DNA of 44,170 bases, from NCBI GenBank assembly GCA_002917775.1, contig KZ627155.1, forward strand, positions 930,680-974,849, written 5' to 3'. Numbering within the stretch: position 1 is the first letter of the stretch; the number at the start of each line of letters is the position of its first letter. Positions 1-9,845 of the stretch are shown here, one piece after another. The stretch is from Glaciozyma antarctica PI12. Its lineage: Eukaryota; Basidiomycota; Microbotryomycetes; Kriegeriales; Camptobasidiaceae. The position numbers were made by a program, and so were the translations under genes. The notes under the pieces are model-generated. The model made no database searches, was not told the DNA's origin, and saw only the letters and a list, made by a program, of their open reading frames with translations.

Positions 1-636
1 GCATTTGAGAGCTGCGGGAGAGGGCAGCGGGGTCAGAATGGCTGCTTCCACTGGCCTCGGGAGAAGGCGATCAAAGGGAGCCCCGCTGGAGCAGAACCCT
101 GGTGCAAGAGCAGGCGTACGTATACGTACCTGGCTGGGCGTTGTGTGCCTTGCGTAGACGTGGGTAGGAGGAAGGCGGCCCAAGTCGGGGCAGGTTTGCC
201 AGGAGGTGCGTGCGTGAATCCTCGGTCAAATCGGCGCCCCCACAGTCTTTCGACCTCCTCAGACTCATGGATTCTAGCGCTTTGAACTCGCAAGTATCGA
301 GCTTTTCAACAGAGAGGTGATTAGCGAGCAGACGAGGTCAATAGAAGTGACCACCGTGCGAAGGACAGAATAACTCCGAGGTTGGTGGTGTGGACGAGAG
401 CAGGCAGAAGCAGACAGAGTGCAGATGAAGCTTTGACTCCCAGGGAGTGTACAGCTGAAGCAGGGAGCGTGAACGAGGCAGCAGGACCTGTCAAAATCGG
501 GGCGAGCTGCGAAGAGCGAGCTCTTGACGAACCAGACAAGCTGCAGAGGCGTCCACGAAAGCGAGCAGCGTCCCAAAACCCACACTCCGCCTAGCGAGCC
601 GACCAATCGACCAGCGATTGCATTCCTCTCTGTCCC
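1..636. other. Left-edge stretch, no gene recognised
   Basis: Several short open frames occur on both strands, but none has a recognisable motif, a good start context or a plausible set of introns. The right part lies just past the stop codon of the minus-strand membrane-protein gene and is probably its 3' untranslated region. I see no tRNA-like or repeat structure. Confidence 0.4.
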
Positions 637-1354
637 CTATGCGAACCAGCCCATCATCGCGTCCACCCCCGCTCCCACCTTCCTCGCGCCCCACCGTACG
701 ATCCTGAACGCGAGGACGAGGCAATACAGCCCTGCCCACGCAGCCGCAGCTACTAGGACGAGCGTGTCGACCGTTGTGCCGAACCACACGAGCGTGCTCT
801 GCTTCGTGCGGTCCGAATAGATGGGCGTCATGGCCATGAGGGCGATGACAGACCAATACAGCTGCAGCACCGTCAGCTCCTCTCCCGTCCAAAGATAAGG
901 ACTGAACGCACTGGCACCACGCGCAACGCGAGTCCTCCCCATCCTCCCTGCGCCCCAGACCCATTCGCGAGAAACGCCAACGCCAATGCCATGCCTCCTT
1001 CGACGACCGGTGGCGGGTGAAAGAACGGCGCGACCTCGAAGGCCACGTAGTGGTACTTGCCGCCCCCCAGCCCGCGCGTCACCCAGCCTAGGAGCGGGAT
1101 GATAGCTGGGGCCAGGAGGAGCGAGCGAGGTCTTCGGAAGCGAAACGGGTCGAAACGAGCGTTGATGATGGCGAGCCAGAGGAGGGCAAAAGTGGAGAGG
1201 GAGACGAGGACGTGGATGTGGGCTGTTGAGGCGTCGTAGAGGTCGGCATAGTGCAGAGTGACTCCCTGGCGCGTGGAGGAGCTGTCAGTGCGCGCGGTGC
1301 TCCCGGGGGATGAGGACAGCTCACCGGATGCGCAGGGAAGCCGTTGGAGCTCAT
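637..1354 (-). CDS. Small polytopic membrane protein, function unknown
   Basis: Three exons can be joined: 1354-1325, 1265-961 and 910-637. They give 202 residues (609 nt including the stop, exactly in frame). The second intron is a 50-nt GT...CCAG intron (960-911) that restores the frame between the two long open stretches. The protein starts MSSNGFPAHP. It has about four to five hydrophobic segments, for example VLVSLSTFALLWLAII, LLLAPAIIPLLGWV, MALALAFLANGAFSPYLW, VLQLYWSVIALMAM and LVLVAAAAWAGLYCLVLA. Short charged loops (RFRRPR, SDRTKQ) separate them. No family motif is recognised. It is read divergently from the acyl-CoA dehydrogenase gene. The topology is visible; the function is not. 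Confidence 0.65.
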
Positions 1355-1694
1355 GCTGGAGCGTCTCTTGTTGCTGATGTTGGCTGGTTGAAGGAGGAAG
1401 GAAGAAGGAGACACCCTCACGCACGCGGCAGCTTCCCGGGCGCCTCGGCAGGGGAGAACTTGGTAAAATCGACACTGGCTGTCTGCGGAGCGCCAAATTC
1501 CTCCCTTGCAAGGAGAACTTATCTACCGAGCCCTCAGAGAGGAAAGGAGGAATAAATGGGGGAGGAGAGGAGGCGCTTGTACTGATTCGATACTATGCCT
1601 AATTCGTCCTCGGCGAAGTCGAAGCGGCGAGGTGAACTTGCACAATCCTAGGAGGAACTCAGCTCTCCCTTGTCCATTCAACGTACTCTCCAGG
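1355..1694. promoter_or_regulatory. Divergent promoter region between the membrane-protein and acyl-CoA dehydrogenase genes
   Basis: These 340 bases separate two start codons that point away from each other, so both promoters must lie here or overlap it. No TATA box or other named element stands out. The evidence is gene arrangement only. Confidence 0.4.
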
Positions 1695-4120
1695 ATGAAG
1701 GTAAACCGAGAACGCAGAGGAGCTGGAAGGGACTGAACAGGCCTTTCAGACGTTCACCGTGCGAGATATTTCCGCGCACTCCTCTGTCGAACAAGGCGTC
1801 TGGCTGATCGTGGATGGAGGCGTGTACGACGTGTGAGTGCTCACGCCGTATCTCCTGGTTGGCACGAAGCTCACACTACGACCGCAGGACCTCCTTCCTG
1901 GACGACCACCCAGGCGCGTTCATTCCCCACTCTCAGCGCAACCGAGGAGCTCACCTCCTCTCCACGCAGGCGGCAAGAAGATCCTCCTCAGTTCAGGCGG
2001 CAAGGACGCCTCCGAGAGCTTCTGGAAGTTCCACAATGCCAAGGTCCTCAAGAAGGTCGGAGGTCCTCTTCAGATTGGAACGATTGGAGCAGCCGAGCTC
2101 GCGCCCGTCGAGGAGGAGGTCACGCAGGTCGAGGACGAGGACACAACCTACTTTGGAGACCTCGTTCCTTTCGGAGATCCTCTCTGGTACCAGGACTGGG
2201 CGTCTCCCTACTACAAGGACTCGCACCGCAAGGTTCGTACTGCGATTCGCGAGTTCACCGGTACGTCCTGCGCTTTCCGAGTCGTCGTGCAGGAACTCAC
2301 GATTCTCTCTCTTACTTACAGACACGCACCTTACGCCTAATGCTCACGAGTGGGACGAGGCTCACGCGATTCCGGTCGAGGAGTACAAGCGTGTCGCGGA
2401 CGCCGGTGCGCGACGCTCTCTCTCGTTCCTTCGCACGGCCAGCTGACAATCGAATCGCAGGTATCCTCGCCGCAATTGCTGCCGGAGCCACGGGCTGGCT
2501 CACCGAGTATGCTCAAGGCATTCCAGTCCCCGGAGGGATCGATCCTGCTGAGTGGGACGCTTTCCACAGTGCGTCTTTCTCTTCGCCCTCGCGTCTGCGC
2601 GTTTTAACCCCCTTCGAGACTTTGTCAGCGTCGATGAGCTTTGTCGCTGCGGCTCTGGTGGGATCCTGTACGGCCTCATCGGTGGCTTCGGCATCGGGCT
2701 TCCCCCTGTCATCCATTTCGGCAGCGACTACCTCAAGAACAAGATTGTCGGACCATGCTTGCGCGGAGAGAAGCGCATCTGTCTCGCCATCACCGAGGTT
2801 CGTCTTTATCTTTTACTCACCCCCATCGAGCGAACGCTGATTCGGCTCTCCTCGACAGCCTTCTGGTGGCTCGGACGTCGCAAACCTCGTCACGACTGCC
2901 GTCAAGACCGCCGACGGAAAGCACTACGTCGTCAACGGTTCGTCGCTTTCGTTGCTGGACTTGACTTCGCCCTAACCCTTGGTTACAGGCGAGAAGAAGT
3001 GGGCTACGGGAGGCATCACAGCGGACTACCTCGTCACGGCCGTTCGTACGGGAGGCAAGGGGATGGGAGGGATCTCACTTCTCGTCATTGAGCGCTCGAA
3101 GGGAGTCACGACGCGCCAGATGGATTGCATGGGCGTTTGGAGCAGCGGGACGAGCTACGTTTCGTTCGAGGACGTCTTGGTGCCGGTGGAGAACGTTCTT
3201 GGGCAGGAGAACAAGGGGTTCCAGGTGCGTACTTTTTCGCTGCGACCTCGCTGTGGCGTGCGAAGCTGAGCTCGAACCCCTCGCAGCTCATCATGGCCAA
3301 CTTCAACCGTACGTGCTCTTCCTCGTCTATCCAAACGAGCCTCAGTTAGTCTCCTCCTCCTTTGCAGCCGAGCGCATTGGCATCGCCATCCAGGCAAACC
3401 GCTTCGCCCGCGTCTGCCTCGAGGAGTCCATCAGTACGTCCTCTTCCTTCCTCGACGTCCCTCGCTAACCTCACCATCGACCTCCAGAGTACGCAAGCAA
3501 GCGCAAGACCTTTGGCGTCCTCCTTCGCGACCACCCCGTCATCCGTAACAAGCTCGGCCACATGGCTCGCAAGGTCGAAGCCACGCACGCCTGGATCGAA
3601 GCTGGTTCGTCCGTGCGAGATCATCTCTTCGTCACTCGCTGATCCTCCACCACAAGTCATCTACCAGTCGACGCAGTACGACGCCGAGACGCTCACTCTG
3701 CGCGGAGGCGGGATGATCGCTCTTCTCAAAGCCCAAGCCACCGGTTCGCCCTCGCTCACCTCCGCACGCAGCGCCGTTTTCTGACTCTCTCGCTGCACAG
3801 ACACGTTCGAATTCTGTGCGCGCGAGGCGGCTCAGATTTTTGGAGGACTCAGCTACTCGCGTGGAGGCCAGGGCGAGAAGATTGAGAGGTTGTACCGAGA
3901 GGTGCGCGCCTACGCGATTCCTGGTGGGAGCGAGGGTGAGTTTGGGTTTCTCCTCGCGCGTGATGATAGTGACTGATGCTCGTGCGTTTGCAGAGATCAT
4001 GCTCGACTTGGGGATGCGCCAGTCGATCAAGGTGGCGGAGATTATGGGGTGAGGCTTCCGGTGCGAGAACCGACGGTCGAGCTGGCTGACACCGCGTCCC
4101 TCCGCAGAGCGAAGCTGTGA
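1695..4120 (+). CDS. Cytochrome b5-acyl-CoA dehydrogenase fusion, probably peroxisomal
   Basis: About 16 exons give a protein of roughly 540 residues. The first coding exon is only ATGAAG (1695-1700). Residues 1 to about 85 form a cytochrome b5 domain. Its two haem-ligand histidines are seen in FLDDHPGG and FWKFHNAKVL. An acyl-CoA dehydrogenase follows, with substrate/FAD-binding stretches CLAITEPSGGSDVANL and VNGEKKWATGG and the C-terminal signature QGEKIERLYREVRAYAIPGG followed by SEEIM. The Glu of that last motif aligns with the family's catalytic base. The last residues are MGAKL-stop. AKL is an accepted PTS1 variant, so import into peroxisomes for fatty-acid or branched acyl-CoA oxidation is likely (inference). 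The HPG|G join needs an intron with a GC donor (1914-1969). The family is known in fungi; the exact substrate cannot be told. Confidence 0.93.
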
Positions 4121-4196
4121 TTGTACCTTCTCCTCTCAGCCAGTTTGATGAAGCACGTTGTTTTCCTACTCAAGCACAAGCTGTACACCGCACTGC

Positions 4197-5856
4197 TCAA
4201 TCCTTGTCGTCTCGTCCCTCCTTAAATCCATCGTCGCTATCGTCGTCAACGATCACCTCCTCCCCACTGCTCGACCCTCCCTCCTCCCCAGCATCCGCAT
4301 CGTCTCCTCCCGCACCGTCGTCTGAATCATCGTCGCCGTCCGGCGGCGTAGGCGAGATCATCTAGTGCCATCGCAAACCGTCAGCGACATCGCTCGCGAC
4401 CTGAAGCAGCGAGAACATACTTCATTGATGCACTGGACGAAGGGACATAGGACCTCCATCACCTTGCGAACGGTTTCGATAAAGTCGGGCGACAGGACTT
4501 CGGCGTCGGTGAAGTGCTTCGAGACGGCGATGGAGCGGAGCCTGTGTGACGTCCCACGTTAGCGAAGGAGCAGGGAACGAAAGGGGAGGACGTACTTGAG
4601 GAGATCGATGTCCTTATGCTCCTTGGTCACGCCCGGGAGCTTGGGACAGTTCTTTAGCCTGCGAACGACGTGTCAGCCTTCGAGCGAAGAGTGGGGAGGG
4701 AGGGACGCACTCGTCATCCTGTCCAAAGACGTTACTCCTCACGCCCTTCTTCGCCTCGGGCTCTCCGAACAGCTTGACGAACGCCGGTTCCGAAATCGCC
4801 TTGCGAAGGGGCGCAGGATCTCGGAGGATCGAGTGCCTGATCGTCGAGAGTTCGGACGAGCCAGGCTGCCAGACACCGGCTGCTATGAGACTGCGACCTC
4901 CGGGCTGACATGAGGAGCTGCCATTAGCGTGAGCGAACGAGCATGAGACGGTACTTGGATGTCTGCGAGATTCAGGTCAGCTTGCGGATTCGGCACAGGA
5001 AATTAAAGGGACGTGCGGATGTAATAGAGAGCAAAGATCCCCTTTCTGCCAGTGCGAGAGAGAGACAGAGCGAGGTTGCATTTGTACGGCGTTTTGTCGT
5101 TCGAGAATCTGAGAACGACGCGAGTCAGAGAAATCGTTCCTGACGACGCGCGAGAGAAAACGCACCGGACGTCGCGCGCGATTCGATGCACCAGGTCCTT
5201 GGCGGGAAGATGAGGCAGCGTCCAGTCGGCTCCAGACGCCACGGGAACCTGCGAAACGACTCGTTAGGCGCGTTCATTCGCACGGCACGAGGAGGGACGA
5301 ACGAGAGCAGTCACGAAGCTGTTCCAGTTTACGAGCGCGTGGCGGTACAGTGGCTCATGCTCCCAGAACCACTCGCGCTCGTTGTTCTTGCTCAGCTGGA
5401 GGAGGAAGTCCATCGTCGAATTGAGGATGACGGAGGTGTCGGCTGCAAGTGGTGAGCTCCCCAGCTCCAGCTGCCAGTCCTCCAAGCCCCTCACCTTTCT
5501 CTTTGGGCGCCGCCACCTTCTTGATAACCTTGACCTCCCTCGTGTTCTTCCCTCCATCGTCCTTGACCTTTGCCGCCTTCTTCCCCGAGCTGCCATTGTC
5601 CGAGCCCTTGCGCTTATTCTTCGTCTCCTTCTCCTCCATCCAGACCATCCAGATCATCACTCTCCAGCTCGATCACCTCCACCTCGGCTTCCTCCTCCTC
5701 GGTGTCCTCCTCCTCCTCGACCCCCGCTGATCCCTCCTTGTACTCGTCCTCCGATCCGCCGTCGTCTGAGGAGCTGCTGGCGTCCGAGTCAAGCTTCGCC
5801 TTCTTCGCCGGGCGCGTAGGCTTCTTGCTGTCCTTGGGCTTAGCTGCTTTCGCCAT
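4197..5856 (-). CDS. DUF2461 (TIGR02453) family protein with acidic tails
   Basis: The start is MAKAAKPKDSKKP at 5856 and the stop ends at 4197. A basic, then strongly acidic, low-complexity N-terminus precedes the DUF2461 core. The core shows TMDFLLQLSKNNEREWFWEH, LPAKDLVHRIARDVRFSNDK, TPYKCNLALSLSRTGRKG, ALYYIHIQPGGRSLIAAGVW and PDFIETVRKVMEVL. The C-terminus is again acidic (PDGDDDSDDGAGG and GFKEGRDDKD). Restoring YYIHIQPGG needs an 8-nt micro-exon (4955-4962) and an upstream intron with a GC donor (5016-4963). An intron of about 43 nt in the acidic stretch near 5620-5670 is needed to move from the first to the second frame; its exact ends are ambiguous in repetitive sequence. The biochemical role of DUF2461 proteins is not established. 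The acidic tails suggest a nuclear or chromatin setting, which is only inference. Confidence 0.85.
4955..4962 (-). other. 8-nt micro-exon of the DUF2461 gene
   Basis: The minus strand reads ACATCCAA between an AG acceptor (4964-4963) and a GT donor (4954-4953). Together with the preceding C and the following CCCGGAGG it restores the family motif YYIHIQPGG. The flanking introns are 54 nt (4963-5016, GC-AG) and 50 nt (4905-4954, GT-AG). Confidence 0.75.
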
Positions 5857-6372
5857 TCGAGCTGGGGGGCGAGCGTCGGATGGCAAGTTCGGAAGACGCG
5901 CTCGATCGCCGATTGAGCAGCCTGGTAGCAGCTGAGTTGGTAGTACGCTTCTCGATCCCTCTTCCCAAGGGAAGCGGGAGCGAACACAGAGCTGCAAAGG
6001 AACTCGAAGAACCCCAGGAACTACGAGAGTGAGAAGAGGAGAGAGAGAGAAAAAAGAAAAATGAAAAATGAGCTCGCTACCGAGGTACCGAACTGTCCTC
6101 TCCTCAGCTGAGCGTTACGCCTTGCCGGTCGCAGATTTACTCGGTGATCCAGGCCGAATTGCGATGACTCTCCGGTACTTTGCTCACCTGTGTCGAGCTC
6201 ACCGCGATACAAGCACTTGCACGCTCAAACCACTTCTACCTTCGCAATCCCCTCTCCTTCTCCCCGTCCCCCCCAGCGGTCACACCGCGCTCATCTAAAC
6301 TATAAACTGATTTTCCAACCGCCAACGACGTACTAAAAACGATGTACACAAGAACAGCGCCGAAAACGACTC
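5857..6372. other. Intergenic: upstream of the DUF2461 gene, downstream of the F-box gene
   Basis: No coding region is supported here. A purine tract (GAGAGAGAAAAAAGAAAAAT-like, about 6025-6070) lies about 170-210 bases upstream of the DUF2461 start. The right part is the 3' flank of the F-box/RCC1-like gene. Confidence 0.4.
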
Positions 6373-8585
6373 CTACGTCTCCGCCGGACCCGCTCCCCTC
6401 ACTCTCCCCCTCCCCGCGTACCCAATCCTAAACGGCCTCCCACCCCTCCCCCTAAACATCGGTACCGCGTCCTCCTCCACCCTCCCTGCCTCCCTCTCCT
6501 CCCTCTCCACCTGAATCTCCTCTCCACCCTCCCCCAGCTCAACCGCCAAACAGCCCGAATGCCACCCCCCCGCACAAACCACAAACACGAATTTCCCCTT
6601 CTTCCTCTCCCCTCCCTCCTGAGCCTCTTTCTCCCCCGCGAACCGCACGAGCGTAGGCCTCTCCACCCTCTCCGGCGGCGCGGAGTTCCTGTTCGCCACG
6701 CGCGTGCGAGGTGGTCCGACGCGGGGGAGAGGGTAGGGAGTTGGAAGACCGCCTTCGTTCTCGTTGAATGGGATCGGGGGGTGAGGAGCTGAGAGAGGGG
6801 TGTTGAGGAGTTGGGGGTGACCGAGGCCGAGGGCGCCGGAGGAGAAGGAGCCCCAGGCGAGGAGGTGGCCTGCGGAGTGTCAGTGGATGGACAGGGGAGG
6901 GAGGGAGAGAGGGAGACGGACCGAAGGAAGTTAGAGCGAGGGAGTGGTAGTCGCCGAAAACGACTCTGTGAGGGAGTAGGTTGGGTGAGTCGATGTCGTT
7001 CCGAGGGAATGCGAAGGACGTACTTGATGACGCTTTTGCCTTGGAGCTCGGGGATGACTTGAGGGAGAGAGTCGATGGTCGATTCGTCGGTTCCGAGGAG
7101 GACGATCGAGCTTGAGGAATCCTCCGAGGACGTGGGGACCGAGTCTGTGATCGCAAAGACGCCGTCAGCGGACGAAAAATGCGCAGCGAGGAATCGAAGA
7201 ACGCACAGACGACGAACGAGTGAAAGTGCGCCGAGATGTGGTTGATGCGAGTCGAGAGCGGAGGAGGTTCGATCTTGGTCGTCGCCTCGTCTCCCTCCTG
7301 AGCGAACGCCTCGAGCTTGCGAATCTCGTCGATATCACAAAACTGTCGCATGAGCTCCCACCGCCTCTGCCCCGACAAGAACGCAGCTTCGAGTCTCGCA
7401 CGACTGGCGAAGCTTCGCACGGGACTGTCCTCGGGGTCGTCGCTGCCTTGAGGAGCGAGAGGTTGGTTCGGGAGAGGAACGGGGGAGATGTCGAGGCGGT
7501 AGAGGAGGGAATCGCGCGTGAGAGCGAGGACTTGATGATCCATACAGGCGAGCATGACGATCTTGTCGTCCTGGGGTCCGTTCCTCGAATGAGGCAAGTC
7601 GGGGAGCCAGGTCGTCTCGGCCTCGACGACGAACGTGACGCCCTCCTTCTGCAGATCCTCGAGCTGCTTTTCCCCCGCCTCCTCCGCCAGCTTCGCCAGT
7701 TTCCCCGGCCCGAATTCCCACCAAATAAACGCACTCCCCGCTTCCGTCAACACCGCCGAATGAGCCCACCCCGCCGCCACCGACCGCACGAACCCCGCTC
7801 CCACTCCCCAAGCAGGATCCACAACCCTATACACCCTTCCAAACGAATAATACTCCCACACCTCCCCCGCCTTGTTCCTCGCCACCACATGCTTCCTCCC
7901 ACACTCCAACTGAACGACCTCCCCCATCGCTTCGCTCGCAGGAAGGACGAACGGAACACTCTTCACTGCTCCAGGATGGGAAAGCGTCGCCCCAGCAGGC
8001 GAGACCCATTGTTCTCCATCCATCGTTCCCCAGCTCAGCACCTTTCCCTCCGAGCTCAGAGCGTGGAAGCTCCAGCCTCCAGCTTCGAGTCCTACGAGCG
8101 AGGCAGGGACGTCCAGGCGGGTGGGGAGGGTGAGGCCATCTTGAATCAAGAGACGGCGGGTACGGTGGTCGTCTGAGGAGATGCCGAGGCGGCCGTTGCC
8201 GTTCTGGCTGTGAAGGAGAGGGGTTAGCTGAGCGGAGGGAGAGCAGGAGGAGACGGACCCCCAGATGAAGAGGCTTTGGTGCGTGAGACGACGGTAGAGC
8301 TCTCGCCAGCCTTGGCGACGCCCGGTGTTTTGTGTGGGGAAGGAGAACTCGTCTGCGATCTAGGTGGTCTCGAGTCAGCTGCGTGCTGGCTGGAGAAAAG
8401 GAGAGACGGACCTTGCGCTTCCAGACTATCTCGCCCTCGGGTCCTTCGACGAGGCGGTGAAAGCTGGTTGAGGTGGTGCTGAGGTGGGAGAGGTCGGCCG
8501 AGTCGAGGAGGGGGAGGAGGGAGTCTTGGAGGATGTCGAGGGGGAGGTCACTGAGCGTGGTAGTCTTGCTGTTGTCGCCGTCCAT
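6373..8585 (-). CDS. F-box protein with RCC1-like repeats (Saf1-type)
   Basis: ATG at 8585 begins an N-terminal F-box (LSDLPLDILQDSLLPLLDSA, then HLSTTSTSFHRLVEG and IVWKRK). Introns follow near 8412-8360 and 8260-8212. The rest resembles RCC1/beta-propeller blades, with repeats such as GWSFHALSSEGKVLSWGTMD, LECGRKHVVARNKAGEVWEY, SVAAGWAHSAVLTEAGSAFI, FGDYHSLALTS and, at the end, FVFVVCAGGWHSGCLAVELG. This order matches fungal SCF-associated factor 1 type proteins: the F-box binds Skp1 and the propeller recruits a substrate for ubiquitylation. The last exon codes an arginine/glycine-rich tail and ends at 6373. Exon joins between about 6700 and 7210 are approximate. The substrate is unknown. 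Confidence 0.85.
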
Positions 8586-9020
8586 CTTGGTGCTCGTCCT
8601 CGTCGTCGTCGTCGTCGTCGAGAGCGATGAGAAGGAGAGAGATAAGTTGATGACGCGAGCGGAGAAAGGTCGAAGTTTAGGGGCTTTTTTTTGGCCTCGC
8701 ACTCTTCTCCCTTTGAACGTCTAGACACTCGCTTGATTTACACGAACGAAAAGTACTACACGAGAACTACGGACAGGAACACAGCTCGTATAGGAAGGCT
8801 ATGAATGCGGACAAAGAAAAGTATGAAAGTATGCGAAGGGAGGATGCGGTACTGCGCGGACGGAGGGAAGGGAGGGAAGCGAGGGGAGGAATGGAGGACG
8901 ACTGTGGATGCTGGTGGGAGGGTAGATGGTTGCCAGATTCGTCGAGAGGTCTTAGTTGAGAGAGGTCAGCGTTCGCTCGCTTTCGCACACTCGCGACGAA
9001 CGACGACTCACTTTCTCTGC
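8586..9020. other. Leader/promoter of the F-box gene and 3' flank of the small-protein gene
   Basis: A perfect trinucleotide run (8601-8620, GAC repeats on the sense minus strand) sits 16-35 nt upstream of the F-box start codon. A well-formed intron signal (GTGAGT donor near 9010, CTGAC, AAG acceptor near 8950) lies just after the predicted stop of the small-protein gene, so its transcript may extend into this region. Confidence 0.4.
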
Positions 9021-9432
9021 TCAAGTCGAGGCCGTCTGAGGAGTCTTGCTGCTTGAATCCTCCCGAGTAGGGTGAGAGCTACCGTCCTGTTGTCCACTAC
9101 GCAACTCGACTTCGCGCTTGAACGCCAGGAACCGAGCAGCCGTAAACTCTCTGAGCTCTTCTGCAACAGCGATCACCATCGTCAGTTGACTCGCTTCGTG
9201 GGTAGAACGACGACTCACGCCTGTACTTCCTGATCGCCTGTTCCTCCTCTGGGAACCCCTCGCCGTCCTCCTCAGTCTGTGTCCGCTGGTTCTCGTTGGG
9301 CATGGCGACTTGCGATGTGGGTTCGGTGATGGCGACGAGGGAGGTTAATCGTGTCAAGAGGGAGGTCGCAGGGAGGGAGGTTGACGTAGAGGATGCGGGA
9401 GAGAGTGACGGATGGAGAGAGGGAGACGTCAT
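9021..9432 (-). CDS. Small hypothetical protein (about 117 residues)
   Basis: Two exons (9432-9219 and 9160-9021) join in frame, across a 58-nt intron with GTGAGT donor and TTGCAG acceptor. Residues 1-40 are Ser/Thr/Pro/Leu-rich (SLLTRLTSLVAITEPTSQVA). An acidic linker (EEDGEGFPEEEQ) and a charged, probably helical stretch (IRKYRQELREFTAARFLAFK) follow, then a hydrophilic tail. I recognise no family. Just beyond the stop there is a further good intron signal, so the last coding exon may be spliced differently and the true C-terminus could lie nearer 8800. The start at 9432 is the first ATG of the frame; MPNENQ is a possible internal start. Confidence 0.5.
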
Positions 9433-9845
9433 GGTATCGACGAAGGCTGGCTGGGAGACAGATCAGGACGCGCTCAAGAGAGGGAGAGCGAGATCTGGCT
9501 TACCTCGAAATATGTGGCGACGGGCGGGGGGTGGAGAGAGTGAGGAAAGGGACAGGAGACTAGACTGCTCGAGGAGAGGAAGCGCGCTGGAAGCACCCTG
9601 GCCTGCCCCGGATCCCGGCCGCGCGTCACTTTGACCGCGCGAGATCTTCCAAGTCTGCACTTAGCGTGGCACTGTGGCCCCATGAACTCACAGGGGACGA
9701 TCAATTGAACGCACTTGTCCCTCGCTACTTCGCAAGCAAGCTCCTGCTCGCGTCAGAAATCGCACTCGGGGAGCAGCACCGAGTCGAACGAGCTGTGAGG
9801 CGGTTCCTGGTTGTGTGCGTGTGTTCGACCGAGAACCCGCAAAAG
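9433..9845. other. Intergenic between the small-protein gene and PRP40
   Basis: This contains the upstream region of the small-protein gene and the 3' flank of PRP40. Open frames here show no recognisable domain. No repeat or RNA gene is seen. Confidence 0.4.

Noticed and set aside
7220-8176. 318-codon plus-strand open frame
   Set aside because: It is antisense to the F-box/RCC1-like gene and shows only charged low-complexity sequence.
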